From Coprinopsis marcescibilis (lineage: Eukaryota; Basidiomycota; Agaricomycetes; Agaricales; Psathyrellaceae), in the NCBI GenBank assembly GCA_004369085.1, contig ML210168.1, forward strand, positions 186,596 to 250,595: 64,000 bases of DNA, read 5' to 3'. Both the position numbers and the translations under genes were made by a program. This document shows positions 22,015-32,416 of this stretch, piece after piece. A model generated the notes under the pieces. That model was given only the letters and a program-made list of their open reading frames with translations, did not search any database and was not told the DNA's origin. Each line of letters begins with the position of its first letter. The first letter of the stretch is position 1.

Positions 22015-23616
22015 ATGACCACTCCTGTCTCCAATGCATCTTCAACATCTTCTCTCAGATGGGATAGGACTGGAGAATCTACTGGCTTCAGCAATTTTGG
22101 ACGAGGAGGTCGGGGACGTGGAGGAAGTCGCGGGGGCAGGGGTGGAAGAGGTGGAAGTCGCGGAGGTGGAACGCATCGAGAAGCACTCGATTCTCGCCCA
22201 GAAAAGGCGCAATCCTTGGAGAAGCCTAAACCCCCAGCCGCAAGGCCAGCGCCACCTAAACCTTCAAACGACAAAGCCCCATCGACCCCAAAGGCAAAGC
22301 CTCAATCACGACGGAACTCTCGCGCAATAGTCCCAGCGCCAATATCGACACAAATATCGTCGGCGCCAACGGAACTGGCAACACCGTCATCAACATCCAG
22401 CTCCTCCAGCCGGAGAAGACGTTCCCAAGGAGGCCGGGGGCCAAATCCGAAAAACATCAACCAGGCAGTGACAGAGGATAGCTTGGTTGGCTCAGGGCAG
22501 CCCCGTCTCTCCTCCATCTCGCAGACAAATTCTATCAAAGACACCCCTCCCCATATTTCCACCCCCAAACTCATCGGAACACCAGTTGGCATGCGCACGA
22601 ATATCGATGCGTTGGTTGAACGTGTCAGAGCAACCGCAATGGCCGAAAATCGGCCATCGACGCCTGGAAGCCATATCGACTGGGCTGGAGATGACGATGA
22701 CAGCCTTCCAGACCTCGATGATTGGGGTATCTCGACAACCACGTCGACCAGCAATATGTCTGGGCCCGCTCACACCATCTCTCCCATCATCGTTGATGGA
22801 CTCAAGCCTCTGCCGGATCCAATCGTCAAGGCGGAAATCCCTCCTCGACCGGTGCATTCTGGGAAAACCCTTCTTGTGCCTAATGCACGGCCCAATGGGT
22901 TCAATCGAAACAATGCAAAGTCAACACAACTACCCAAGTCGAATGTTAATTCGAATAATATAGCATCCCCCACAGGTATAAAGAAGGGGATCGTAGAACC
23001 TCAAGCAACAGTGACGAACCAGAGGAAAGACGCCAATCCAGCCAATGTTGCTCCGGGACAAGTAAATGCAGATGGGAAACCCTCAATCTTCGTCTCAGAA
23101 AATAATCAACGTCAGGAAACAGCCTCGGTCAAACCAAGTACCCAGTCAGCGGGAGTATTGGTTTCAATCCCGCACACCGAAAAACATGTCGCAGACTCCA
23201 TACACGCCCCTGCGACAGCTTATGACCCACTTTTCGGTGGAATTGGTAATGACGAAGGCCTCAAGGCATCCATCCACGCCCCCCGGGGCGTTTCCGACGC
23301 AATATCTGCTCCAGCCAACCTATCTTCCTACTCCAATCTACCCAAACCACCCCACGACTCGCTTCACGGTTTTCAGAAACCACGACACGGCGGACGGCCA
23401 ATGTCCTTCCATTCCCAAAACCGAAATCCTCGCGGGGGCGGATTCGCGGGCAACAACAACCATTCAAGAAATCATTCATCCCCTTCGATGTCGGGAAATC
23501 CTAGGAACTACAACCACTCCCGGCCGGTCATTACTGGCGACGCCATTTCCCGCTTGGCCAGAACTATCGTTGCTACGACCCCTAAACCTGCTGCTGTCGC
23601 TAACGACGCTTCGTAA
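22015..23616 (+). CDS. RGG-box low-complexity protein
   Basis: Single-exon gene of 533 residues starting at ATG 22015. An open frame extends upstream only through a TTG codon, so 22015 is the real start. Residues about 28-55 form an RGG box (GRGGRGRGGSRGGRGGRGGS), a common RNA-binding and arginine-methylation segment. The middle is Ser/Pro/Thr-rich. One short acidic patch, HIDWAGDDDDSLPDLDDWGI (about residue 225), looks like a conserved linear motif flanked by disorder. The C-terminal third has a second Gly/Asn/Arg-rich stretch (PRGGGFAGNNNHSRNHSS). No folded domain is recognisable. RNA binding or granule association is an inference from composition; the family is unknown to me. Confidence 0.75.
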   Translation: MTTPVSNASSTSSLRWDRTGESTGFSNFGRGGRGRGGSRGGRGGRGGSRGGGTHREALDSRPEKAQSLEKPKPPAARPAPPKPSNDKAPSTPKAKPQSRRNSRAIVPAPISTQISSAPTELATPSSTSSSSSRRRRSQGGRGPNPKNINQAVTEDSLVGSGQPRLSSISQTNSIKDTPPHISTPKLIGTPVGMRTNIDALVERVRATAMAENRPSTPGSHIDWAGDDDDSLPDLDDWGISTTTSTSNMSGPAHTISPIIVDGLKPLPDPIVKAEIPPRPVHSGKTLLVPNARPNGFNRNNAKSTQLPKSNVNSNNIASPTGIKKGIVEPQATVTNQRKDANPANVAPGQVNADGKPSIFVSENNQRQETASVKPSTQSAGVLVSIPHTEKHVADSIHAPATAYDPLFGGIGNDEGLKASIHAPRGVSDAISAPANLSSYSNLPKPPHDSLHGFQKPRHGGRPMSFHSQNRNPRGGGFAGNNNHSRNHSSPSMSGNPRNYNHSRPVITGDAISRLARTIVATTPKPAAVANDAS

Positions 23617-23946
23617 TGGACGCTATCTCATGCTCACCCGTTTCTGACTCTAGTCTTGTATAACTCACCCAGTTCTCGTCTTTTTAATCTCGCTGACGGG
23701 CCCACACATACCCATTTGTTCTCCGCCGATCTCACAATGTTGCTTGATTATAGTGCAATGCATTTCAAACGATCTAATATGGTCTAATCACTTTCAGTTA
23801 CATCTGGTATCTCCCTGTGTCTCCCCGGTGCATTAGTTAACTCATGTACAATACTTTGGAAGGATTAGCGGTCCAGGACTCAAGGATGAAATATCTGCAT
23901 CTACGTGCCACTTCCCTCACCTAAGATATAATGTGTGATAATCCGT
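23617..23946. other. Convergent 3' flank
   Basis: Tail-to-tail spacer of about 330 bp between the RGG-box gene and MDM10. Pyrimidine-rich near 23640-23700; no coding signal. Confidence 0.45.
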
Positions 23947-25527
23947 CTACTCGGAACTGAAATACGACACTTCCATGCCGATCGCTTTGACTGGTTTGGA
24001 TCTGCTCGACAGATCAGATACCACCCCGAGGCTGACCAGCATCTGTCGTATCCGGCCTTCCCACATCAGCGACACATCCTGTCGTTGAGTCCGTATAAGC
24101 GCACAGATTTTCGAAAAGAAAAGAAGCGGCACTAACGTTGTTCGTCGATGCTCGGGCTTTTATCACACCATGCACTTCTCCAAGCGCAGAAGGAAAGCTA
24201 GCTTGGACTTCCTCTTCCGACGAATCGTTCGCGGAACGAAGCGCGCGTCTAAGCCACCATTCAGCACCCATCGTCCACTCGCTTTCGTAGCTGTACACGT
24301 TAAAGTCAAAGCGACTAGCGAGCGAAAGGTCGCGAGAAACCCGGGCGGTATAGGCAGTCTGGATATGTCCGAGCATAGGGTTGAATATTGCGGTAATGGT
24401 GGTGGGAGGTTGGGAATATTGCCGCACGTTGGCAAGTGCAGGAGAATCAGGTGAGAACGGAGATGGCGGTGGGATTTGCGCCGAGGGAGGAGTTGCGTCT
24501 GGTATAGTTGAGAACCGAATTCCAGTGGATACTGAGAAGGAGGTAAGCCGGGTCCTTTGCTGCTGCACGATCTACGGGCACTTACCACCTGCACTCTTCT
24601 CCTTGGCACTGAGATAAGCCTCTGCGCCAACAGAGATGCGACCTTTCAGCCCACCGTCAACGGCATCCTCCTCGTCCACCCGCTTCAATCCGCGTCGATC
24701 AATGCCGGTGTTCGAAGGGCCCGTAGCATTCTCACTGCCACACCCATTCTCCGGCGTTGACAAGCCTAGCCTGCCAAAGTTGTGCAGGACTTTGATACCC
24801 CACATGCTATCCTCGGCGCTGTATGAGTATTCTGTACACCACTTTCCGACGTCGTGCTGAAGATTGAACATAATGTTGCTGGGGTCAAGTCTTCTCCCCC
24901 GAATATCTGCAGGGATATTCGCAATGGGGTCTGAGATGGCCGCTATTGACGCTTGCAGCGTAGCTGACAGTCTAGTCGAGTACAGCGCATCCAGGCGACC
25001 GGAGGGTAAGTGGAACTTGCCAAGCAACAGATAGTCTGTTTATTGTCGCGACGAGGTCAGGAATTTGAACTTTTCAGCGACGGAGCAAAAGAACGCACCA
25101 CGAGTGTCAACGCGTTCTCCAGCCAACCACTCCTCCTCTTTCCCTTCAGGTCTCCGGGGCTGGTCGTAAACCCTGAACCGATCCATCATATCCTTGAACC
25201 TCACCGTTCCGGATGTCTTCACGCTGAGGTCACACGACGTGAATATATATCCAATGGAACCGCTCAGCGAAGGCATAGCAGTCATGGCATAGCTCGTGTT
25301 GAATAGTGGGTTGGGTGATTTGGACACTGTAAAATGAAGTCCTCGGGGTACGTTAAAGTCTAGGAGCGCTGCACATTGGATTTAATTTAGTACGGATTGG
25401 GTTTCGTAGTGTGAGCGTGAGTTGGCGTACCGCTAGACGACCTTGTGAGGTTGCCATATAGGTTGTCCTCGTTCCACCCCGTAGCCTTGTAGTAGCTTCG
25501 TAGGACATACGAAGCAAAAGGGTGCAT
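23947..25527 (-). CDS. MDM10: Mitochondrial outer membrane protein Mdm10
   Basis: Beta-barrel subunit of the ERMES tether between ER and mitochondria, also found in the SAM complex during Tom40 and Tom22 assembly. The start [20 protein letters not shown] at 25527 is the diagnostic Mdm10 N-terminus. Next come [40 protein letters not shown] and [15 protein letters not shown]. The C-terminal strands read [20 protein letters not shown] and end [17 protein letters not shown] at 23947; the family ends in a similar beta signal. At least four introns. Length is near 450 residues, as expected. No breaks seen. Confidence 0.94.
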
Positions 25528-25686
25528 TGTGGAACGGGATTGTTAGATTGTGGTGGTGTGAAATCAAAGGTTTAAGAGGGACTATAGCTACCGAACGTCG
25601 GCATGGGAGAGACGCGGACACAGATTGGCCTGGATTGGTCCGCGTCGTCTACTTGTAATTATTATCCACCCGCAACAATTATATAT

Positions 25687-26794
25687 TCATCGGTATACTC
25701 TAAAATGTGTCGTTGGTCTATTTTGGTCTAAACTTGGACGAGTGGCCTGCTCCCAAGTAATATGATGTGGCTCATCCAACTCTTCACTGACCCGGTACAG
25801 TTTGAATTGGCGGACAGAACGTGGTTGATCTTCACCAACTTCTTCCTCTCCCTGTGAAGACGGGACAGTTTCCTCTTCTTCGGATGCTGTAAAGCCAAAG
25901 GATCAACAAATTATAGACGCGAGTGCAACAAGGCCAACTTGCGAGATTCAAAGCAGCAGACCCATTCAAAGTACTTCTCAATGTATGGAAGGACCGGCTC
26001 GAGTTTCCGCGCGTTCGGTGGACGTGGGATGTATCTTTCTGAGGGCAACACCTTTATGCCTACCAGCGGAAGCTTCAAATCTGGCAACCCTGAGTCGAAC
26101 AATGCGAAAGAAGGTTGGAAAGGCGACCTATACACAGAATTTTTTTATCGAGCGCCAATTCATTGAGGTCGGCAAACGTTCTACCTTTTCTCCGCAAGAG
26201 AATCTAAAGCGGCAAACGTGCGCGTTACCAGACTCATATATGTCGACAGGGTATGTGACGAGCTAGACAGTTATCGGACAGACGGATGGAACATTGTCAT
26301 GCACTCACAATTCATCATGATCTGCGAAGTAGAGAGAAGGTTCATGAAGTATGATTAACCCAGGCGAAGATGCCAACATGGTCTTGGGATTCAGCACAGA
26401 AGGAGATGCTTCGACGTCCTTGGGTCCCAAGCACCGAACGGTTGACAACAGCATAGACAAATGGAGTGGAGTTGGAGGATACCTAAAGCAAGAAGTTGAG
26501 GGCGTGGCCGCGGTCAAGAAAAGAATACGAGTATCACAGCAGATTAACCCGAGAGAGGGCTTCCATCATATTTCCTTGCCTCGATGTAGATGATATCCAG
26601 CCGTCATTCAAAGCGACCAAATCCTCTTTGAAGGACGTCCTGGAAGATGACAAGATTAATGGAGACGAATTTGGGTGTTCTGCAGCATAAGAAAGGGCCA
26701 AGTGAATCGGGGCGGACGCGTGGTGCGGACCAATGACCAGCATTGATTTGAATACAGGCAGTCGATGATTGTTATTGGGAAAGAACCCAGGCAT
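25687..26794 (-). CDS. Conserved hypothetical protein
   Basis: About 290 residues after joining five or so exons. Start at ATG 26792-26794 (MPGFFPNNNHRLPVFKSMLV), stop at 25687-25689. The N-terminal half alternates hydrophobic strands and helices: FKSMLVIGPHHASAPIHLAL, SSPLILSSSRTSF and SPGLIILHEPSLYF. This spacing resembles a RecA-like or SWSAP1/Csm2-type fold, but no Walker A lysine is visible after the IGP segment. A middle exon reads FALFDSGLPDLKLPLVGIKV and a later one PVLPYIEKYFEWVCCFE. The C-terminus is acidic then basic (SEEEETVPSSQGEEEVGEDQ). The last intron appears to be GC-AG (gcaagt donor after CCFES). I do not recognise the function; a recombination accessory role is speculation. 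Confidence 0.65.
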
Positions 26795-27029
26795 CGCTAC
26801 CAAATTGACCTTGGTGAAGAGGTGAGTGTGCAAAGTGAACGACCACAGCAAATTCAGCCGCATTATCGGTCAACAAACAGGGTGAAACAACGACAGATGC
26901 ACTCGAATCCATTAAAAGGCTATTAGTGTGTGTAAAGATGTTGAACAAAGTGGCGGATGAGTTGTCTAAGGGTTAACTTGGTCTAAAGTGGGTGGAATAG
27001 GTAATGGGGTGTAGTTTTCATAGGGTTCG

Positions 27030-27695
27030 TTACGAAGACTTGGGTGGTTTAGGGTCTGACTGGAGGTCAATGTCTATCTGAGTTTCTTGGGGAGTGAGAT
27101 CCGAAGTGGAGTGTATTTGCTCAGAGGCGTCCATTATGAGAGGTCGAGCACCAAGCTGCACGCGAGGGAGTTGAATTGGGGTGTCCTGGAATTCTGCCCA
27201 GCCGCCTCTCAGGCCAACTTCGACTACTCGTTCGAGTATCCGCGACAGCTCGTCGTTTCTCATCCGTTCCTCCCGCAATTCCTCGTCCCACTTCCCAGCA
27301 AGACCGTCCACCCGTGTCTTCAGCTCTGTAACCTGCGTGCCCAGTTCTTCAAGCTGGTCGTCAACCGTGTCTCTTCGCTTGGACTGATTCCACGAGGACC
27401 GAAACGTCTCCCCAATTATCAAAGCCGCAGCCACAGAGAACATGAACCCCTCCGCAATAAAGTTCGCGCCCTGGTCTATCGCCCGTGTTTCCGACAGCGG
27501 CCGAATGTGAATATGCTTGATTTGTTCACCGAGTATGTTTGTCCGTAGCTTCAGCTCAGTACGGTAAACAAACTGAGCGAGGTCGATACAGAATCCCCGA
27601 AACCGAGGGTGTTGCCTGGCTTGCTCTTTGATTTTGGTCGCAATAGGCTTGGACAATGTCCTGATCACCAAAGTGCCAAGTTTCACGGATGCCAT
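27030..27695 (-). CDS. OPA3-like mitochondrial protein
   Basis: Single-exon gene of 221 residues. The first 120 residues carry the OPA3 domain: MASVKLGTLVIRTLSKPIAT, KIKEQARQHPRFRGFCIDLA, then EGFMFSVAAALIIGETFRS, a hydrophobic helix. A coiled coil follows (DDQLEELGTQVTELKTRVDG), then a disordered tail. Human OPA3 is a mitochondrial outer or inner membrane protein mutated in optic atrophy; its biochemical role is not settled. Length is typical of fungal members. It shares a divergent promoter of about 350 bp with the TKL kinase gene. Confidence 0.9.
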   Translation of the reverse strand: MASVKLGTLVIRTLSKPIATKIKEQARQHPRFRGFCIDLAQFVYRTELKLRTNILGEQIKHIHIRPLSETRAIDQGANFIAEGFMFSVAAALIIGETFRSSWNQSKRRDTVDDQLEELGTQVTELKTRVDGLAGKWDEELREERMRNDELSRILERVVEVGLRGGWAEFQDTPIQLPRVQLGARPLIMDASEQIHSTSDLTPQETQIDIDLQSDPKPPKSS

Positions 27696-28053
27696 TGATG
27701 CAGGCGTAGGTACAGACTGGTGGTCAGGGTGTTGTTGAATTGCGCTGTGGCTGGGGCGCTACGCGGAGGCGGAGGAGAGAAGACCAGGAGCCGGTGAGGT
27801 GCATCAGTGACTAGTGACTCGGAGAACGGCAATATTACTAGCGCTCATTTGCATTATCTCCGGTTTCTCCATCATTTCATTATTAAGGTGCCAAACAGTA
27901 GTGACAGAAAAATAGTATCTTCTTGGTACCTTCTTAACCTGCAGCTGTTCACACAAATAAAACTTTCTATCTTCCCCTGTGTGCGACTCATCATGCATTC
28001 GTATTATGTCCATCCACAGCCCTCCCAGCCCAACCTCATCGTATCGCTCGGGA
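27696..28053. other. Divergent promoter, OPA3 and TKL kinase
   Basis: Head-to-head spacer. An in-frame ATG at 27993 could extend the kinase gene by 20 residues, so part of this stretch may be coding. No clear TATA box. Confidence 0.4.
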
Positions 28054-30149
28054 TGAGCATGGCTCAGATCACTGCACAGTTCGCTCCTATCCCTGGGTAT
28101 GGCCTGATAGTAGATACGCTGTGCAACATTCTACAACTGTGCAATAATGTCGGGCAGAACAAGTACGTGTCCATTTCTGTGCTCGTTAGCTTGTGAACTG
28201 ACTGTCACTGTCAAACCTGTGTGATAGGTATGCTGCGGCCCAGCTTGCGGAGCGATGTCATCTCTTCGTGAACTCACTAAAGGATACTGAGCAGAGGCGC
28301 GCAGACTCCTCAGCTATGCTTCTTACCAATGAAAAATCGCAGCAGAATGGTGACTCGGAAGGACATCGTAACAGCATATCAGCGGCCAAAGTTGCTGTCC
28401 GAAGGTACAACCACAGAAACCGGAACCCCAAGCCCGACTGTCCGCTTACCCAAATTGCCCTACTTCCAGACAACTTGAAGCCATCGAAACTAGAATGAAC
28501 CGTTGGGCAAAACTAGGGAAGATCAAAAGCTTCATCGACCAGGACGAGATCGCTCGAGAAATTATGGAATGCCACAATGGTATCTCCGACTGTATAAACA
28601 AGTTCCAGGTATGTGTGTTTTGTTCTTTTGGATTCTCTTGTCTGAACCTTTCTGTCATTCACCTCACAGTTGGAATCCCAGTTCGAGATTCTCGAGTGGC
28701 AGAGCGAATTCGCTGCAAATTCTGAAAGAGACCATAAAAAGCTTCTGGAAAACATGGCGGAGTTGAAGCGCACCCAAGAAGCAACCCTCGACGTGGCCCG
28801 CGACTCCAACGAACTGCTGCGATCCCTTATGGACATGATGCAGAAGGTGTGGAATTGCTCGACAAGCATCCGATGCTCGCTCGAGCTAGAGCTGACTTGA
28901 ATGCATAGGCTATGTCGCAGAACAAGCAAACTGCAGAAAAGATCCAGCAAGGCCTCTCAGTAAACCTCTACCAGCTCCAACAGCAATGTGGGGAATTGCT
29001 GCCAGACCTAAACCTCAGTTCTGGGGAGGTGAAACGGATCAGTGAATTCCCTGTTGCTGGTACAACGACGATGGACATCTACGAAGGCCTCTATCTTGGG
29101 AAAGAGAAGGTCTCTATGAAGGCCATCCGAGCGATGAAAGCGGATGATAAATCACTCCAGGTCCGTTCTAATAGCGTTTCAGCGATACTTAAAAGAAACT
29201 TACTAAACTGGACCTAGAGGTTTAAACGGGAAGGGGAAATATGGGCCAAAGTCTGGCAAAAGGACAGAGGGCAGTATATTGTTCCGTTCTACGGATTCTG
29301 CCAGCCAAACGGACCGTTTCCGTACATGATATCTCCATGGCAAGATAATGGAAATGCTCTTGCCTATGTCAAGGCGAATGACCGCGATGTCAATTATCCT
29401 GATTTCGTAGGTATCACTTTACAGCTTCCCAAGCACTCACACGACCCTAATTTGTTTATGTTTCAGTTGACCCGAATTGCTACTGGAGTATCGCTTCTGC
29501 ACACCTTCAACCCACCAATTGTTCATGGGGACATAAAATCTGTCAGCAGGCGCCCCATATTTCTATCTTCGTAGACGCCGTACTGATCGTTCTCTTTCAA
29601 GGTAAACATACTGATTAACGAAGAGGGCAATCCAAGGTTGTCTGATTTCGGTCTCTCCCAGGTGAGAGGCAAACATCACTAAGCCCAAAGTGCTTATTGA
29701 GCAGATGCATATCAAGATTATCAACGACGTAGCCGGAACGCCCTTCACCCAGAGTAGCATAGTTGCTGAGTCCTTCCGATACTTTGCGCCTGAGGTGTGT
29801 CAAGGCACTGGTAAAATGTCGACGATGTCAGATATATACGCACTTGGGATGACTTTCTTGGAGGTAAGCTAATAGTTCAGTACCACCGAAGTCATTGCTC
29901 ATGTATTGCTTCTTTCTGAAGATACTCACTCATCAACAGCCTTATGGAAAGGTCAAACACCACACAGAAGCTATTCTGAAAGCTGCACGAGGTATTAAAC
30001 CAGCACGGCCGACGGAAGAAAGGGTAAGAGAAAGAGGTTTGGATGATAACCTGTGGAACACGATCTGTGAAAGCTGGTCGCTTGAACCGCAGGACCGACC
30101 TACTATTCAAAAATTTATTGATGTATTAAAAACCGTTCCGAAACATTGA
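28054..30149 (+). CDS. TKL-type kinase with helical N-terminal bundle
   Basis: The first ~270 residues are helical: AQFAPIPGYGLIVDTLCNIL, YAAAQLAERCHLFVNSLKD, LEAIETRMNRWAKLGKIKS and EIMECHNGISDCINKF, then a long coiled coil to about 29000. This resembles the MLKL-type or HeLo-like four-helix bundle seen ahead of basidiomycete kinases. A protein kinase domain follows. Its nucleotide loop is degenerate (VAGTTTMDIYEGLYLG). The lysine is in VSMKAIR. The catalytic loop reads IVHGDIKSVNIL, the metal motif SDFGLS, then ESFRYFAPEV, SDIYALGMTFLE and DRPTIQKF. Lys, Asp and DFG are present, so activity is plausible. At least eight introns. The chosen start, ATG 28054, has a better context than 27993. 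Whether the bundle disrupts membranes, as in necroptosis or fungal HeLo proteins, is inference. Confidence 0.8.
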
Positions 30150-30276
30150 AATGCATTTACATACTGGTACTTAGCTTACAATAGGGGCTGGGTTATACCG
30201 GGCCGATACCCCGGACGTCTCGTCACTGTCGCGCAGTTGTGGCGAGAGGTTGAGCAGAAACTCTCCCCTTACAAGG

Positions 30277-30661
30277 ATGGCGTCGGAACCTACAGAAGAA
30301 GAGTCCGGTCTGGAATCCTTCTTCAACAATATTCTTAAACCGGGCTCCTCCCTAGATCCAACGTTTCTCGCTATTGTCGACGGCGCTTTCGCCAGCTTGC
30401 TGGGCATCCTGCTCCTCTCTTTCTTCGCAACTTCCTGGAACCTCCATATCTTGAGCCTGATCGTCATAGTGATTTGCCTATGGGGAAGTGTTAAATGGTA
30501 CGAAATACATAATTATTAGATATAGTCTAAAAGTCTAATTCCTGTGTCCTAGGTTTGTCGCCGAACTCCAGAGGCTTCCACCAACGTCCACAGCAATTGG
30601 GGCAGATAGTCCAGAGAGTAGTAATCAAGAACTCCCCGGGGATAGCAAGAAGGATGAATGA
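30277..30661 (+). CDS. PKR1: V-ATPase assembly factor Pkr1
   Basis: Small ER membrane protein that helps assemble the V0 sector of the vacuolar ATPase. Two exons, joined across a short intron at about 30498-30553 (TGG codon split). The product of about 111 residues reads ESGLESFFNNILKPGSSLDP, then two hydrophobic helices, FLAIVDGAFASLLGILLLSF and ILSLIVIVICLWGSVKWF, and an acidic tail ending SKKDE. Length and topology match Pkr1. The start is ATG 30277; an upstream in-frame ATG at 30250 would add nine residues. Its stop is 12 nt from the stop of the convergent PSF3 gene. Confidence 0.9.
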
Positions 30662-30673
30662 ATGTGTCTGATA

Positions 30674-31567
30674 TCATTGTCGAATCCTGTTGCTTTCCTC
30701 ATACCATGCCTTAATCCTTTTAGAACTCTCTTGGGCAGCGACGAACACTGCAACACATTGTCAGCGTCTTTCAGCTGCGGATCGAATGGAAGGACCTTAC
30801 GCTCGCGTTCTGTGATGTCAAGTCCTTGCCTGAACAGATTCACGTCTCCTCCGCGACCTCCAGCATCCCCATGGCTGAGCGCTGCAAAGTTTTGCGCCTG
30901 ATCGACGATCTCAACTACTCGCGCCTTGAAAGCCTGGTAACGACATAAGGGCTTTGGTGGTTGATTAATGAAGAGCGACTCACGTTCGTCATCATGTTCG
31001 AAATATCAGTTCCTTGTTGTTCGCTCAACCTGGATCTCTACGTTAGGGACATCTTCAAGTCCGAGACACGGTGGCGACCTACATGTCCATGATCATTTTC
31101 CCGAACCCGTACCACATTCCATCTTGCCCCACTAGATTGGATAGCCGCACGCTTGTAGCTTCTGCGTTCAATGCATTCCTTACTTTCAGCGCGTATGGTG
31201 GTGGAATGTTGAAATCAGCCCAATCTCTGAGGGCCGTTTGTCAGTTATTCGTCGCGTCCTTGGAGGTAGTGGTACACACGAATAGATGACGATATATGCT
31301 AGCCACATGGGAATTGGCACTTTGCTCAGAACCGCAATCTATCGTGAAAGTTCAGTAATAATTGCGGCTTGGAATCGCGTCTCTGCTCGCACATCGCGAT
31401 CTGTGCCACCTGCGAGGTGACCCATGTTTGGGATTTCCTGTTTAAAAGTACATTGTATTTTCTGGGTCGACGTTAGAAAGTATAATCTACGCGTTATTTG
31501 AGATGTGGGGTAAACACACCTGGTTTTCTCCTAGGATGGCTTCGACCGAGAAGTAGTCATTATCCAT
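30674..31567 (-). CDS. PSF3: GINS complex subunit Psf3
   Basis: Subunit of the GINS complex, part of the CMG replicative helicase with Cdc45 and Mcm2-7. The start at 31567 reads MDNDYFSVEAILGENQKIQC, the diagnostic Psf3 beginning. Later exons give VPIPMWLAYI, WADFNIPPPYALKVRNALNA, VGQDGMWYGFGKMIMDMLS, then NMMTNTFKARVVEIVDQAQN. At the 3' end I infer an intron with donor gtaagg after ITERE and acceptor ...gttgcag. Splicing gives ITERELFVAAQESSKRIKAW and a stop at 30674-30676, matching the family tail. Reading through the intron instead gives an unrelated tail that overlaps PKR1, so I reject that. About 190 residues, at least five exons. Confidence 0.9.
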
Positions 31568-31686
31568 GGAAGTGGTTCCTTGACAAAGTGCAGCTTGTGA
31601 TGGTGTCTCGCCGCGTGCCGCGTCGAAGCAACTCCTAACAATTAACTTCCACCGCCCTCGATTATTGACCGTACCTCTCTGTCGTC

Positions 31687-32296
31687 ATGTCGCTCCTGCG
31701 GGCTCTCAGTAATGGCGTCGCTCGTCAGCTTCAAGCAGCTTCAAGATTGTCAACACATAGGCCTTCACCTCTTCTCCGGGTAGTACCAGCGCAGCGGTGT
31801 CGGACGTTCTGGGGAGGGCCCAAGCCCGAGTCCACCTCAGATGTTCAGAATGAAGTCAATGACAAGGCAAAGGAGATAATGGCAAAATTTGTTCAATCAG
31901 AGGAGTGGAAGAAGATTGCGCAACATCCACCAGCAGTGGAAGCCATACAGAAATTCATGAACGTCATTGGCTCGAAAGGTACGGACTCTGCTGGCGCTAT
32001 CCCTCTTGAGGCTTCAGCCTAACCTCACGCGCAGGACTTTCAATGCAACCTAATCAACCTCCCAAACTTCGAGAGATGATGAAGCTCGCTATGGATCCAG
32101 AATTCCGGGATGCATTGAATCGTATGAAGACAGAGATCAAGAACGCCGGGGTAGACATCGACAATCCAGTTCGTCACTTTTCTATTACTCATCCTCATAT
32201 AACTCAGCTAACGATTATCCTTAGGAGTTCATCCAAAGTTTAATGGGCGCTGGAGGCGGTGGTAGTTCACAAGGACTATTTCCTTGGTCAAAATAG
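31687..32296 (+). CDS. Small predicted mitochondrial protein
   Basis: Three exons (first to about 31979, second 32037-32168, third from about 32225) give about 165 residues. The N-terminus MSLLRALSNGVARQLQAASR is Arg-rich, lacks acidic residues and is probably a mitochondrial presequence. The mature part is helical: VNDKAKEIMAKFVQSEEWKK, PAVEAIQKFMNVIGSKGLS, KLREMMKLAMDPEFRDALNR and the final EFIQSLMGAGGGGSSQGLFP. The alternating small helices with Pro/Asn caps look somewhat like STI1/DP repeats, which bind hydrophobic client segments, but this is a weak resemblance. The ATG is about 120 bp from the divergent PSF3 start. Family not recognised. Confidence 0.65.
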
Positions 32297-32416
32297 TTGC
32301 GGTCACGGGATTATGAGGCCATGGCATACGATCGACGCGGTTTGCTTTCTTCTTATTTCTACACCTACTACCACCCCCTCCACTCAGTCTATACAGCAAC
32401 TTTACTACCTTTAATA

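Noticed and set aside
30625..30843. Read-through extension of PSF3 overlapping PKR1
   Set aside because: Splicing at gtaagg/gttgcag gives the expected Psf3 tail and a stop outside PKR1; the read-through tail matches nothing.
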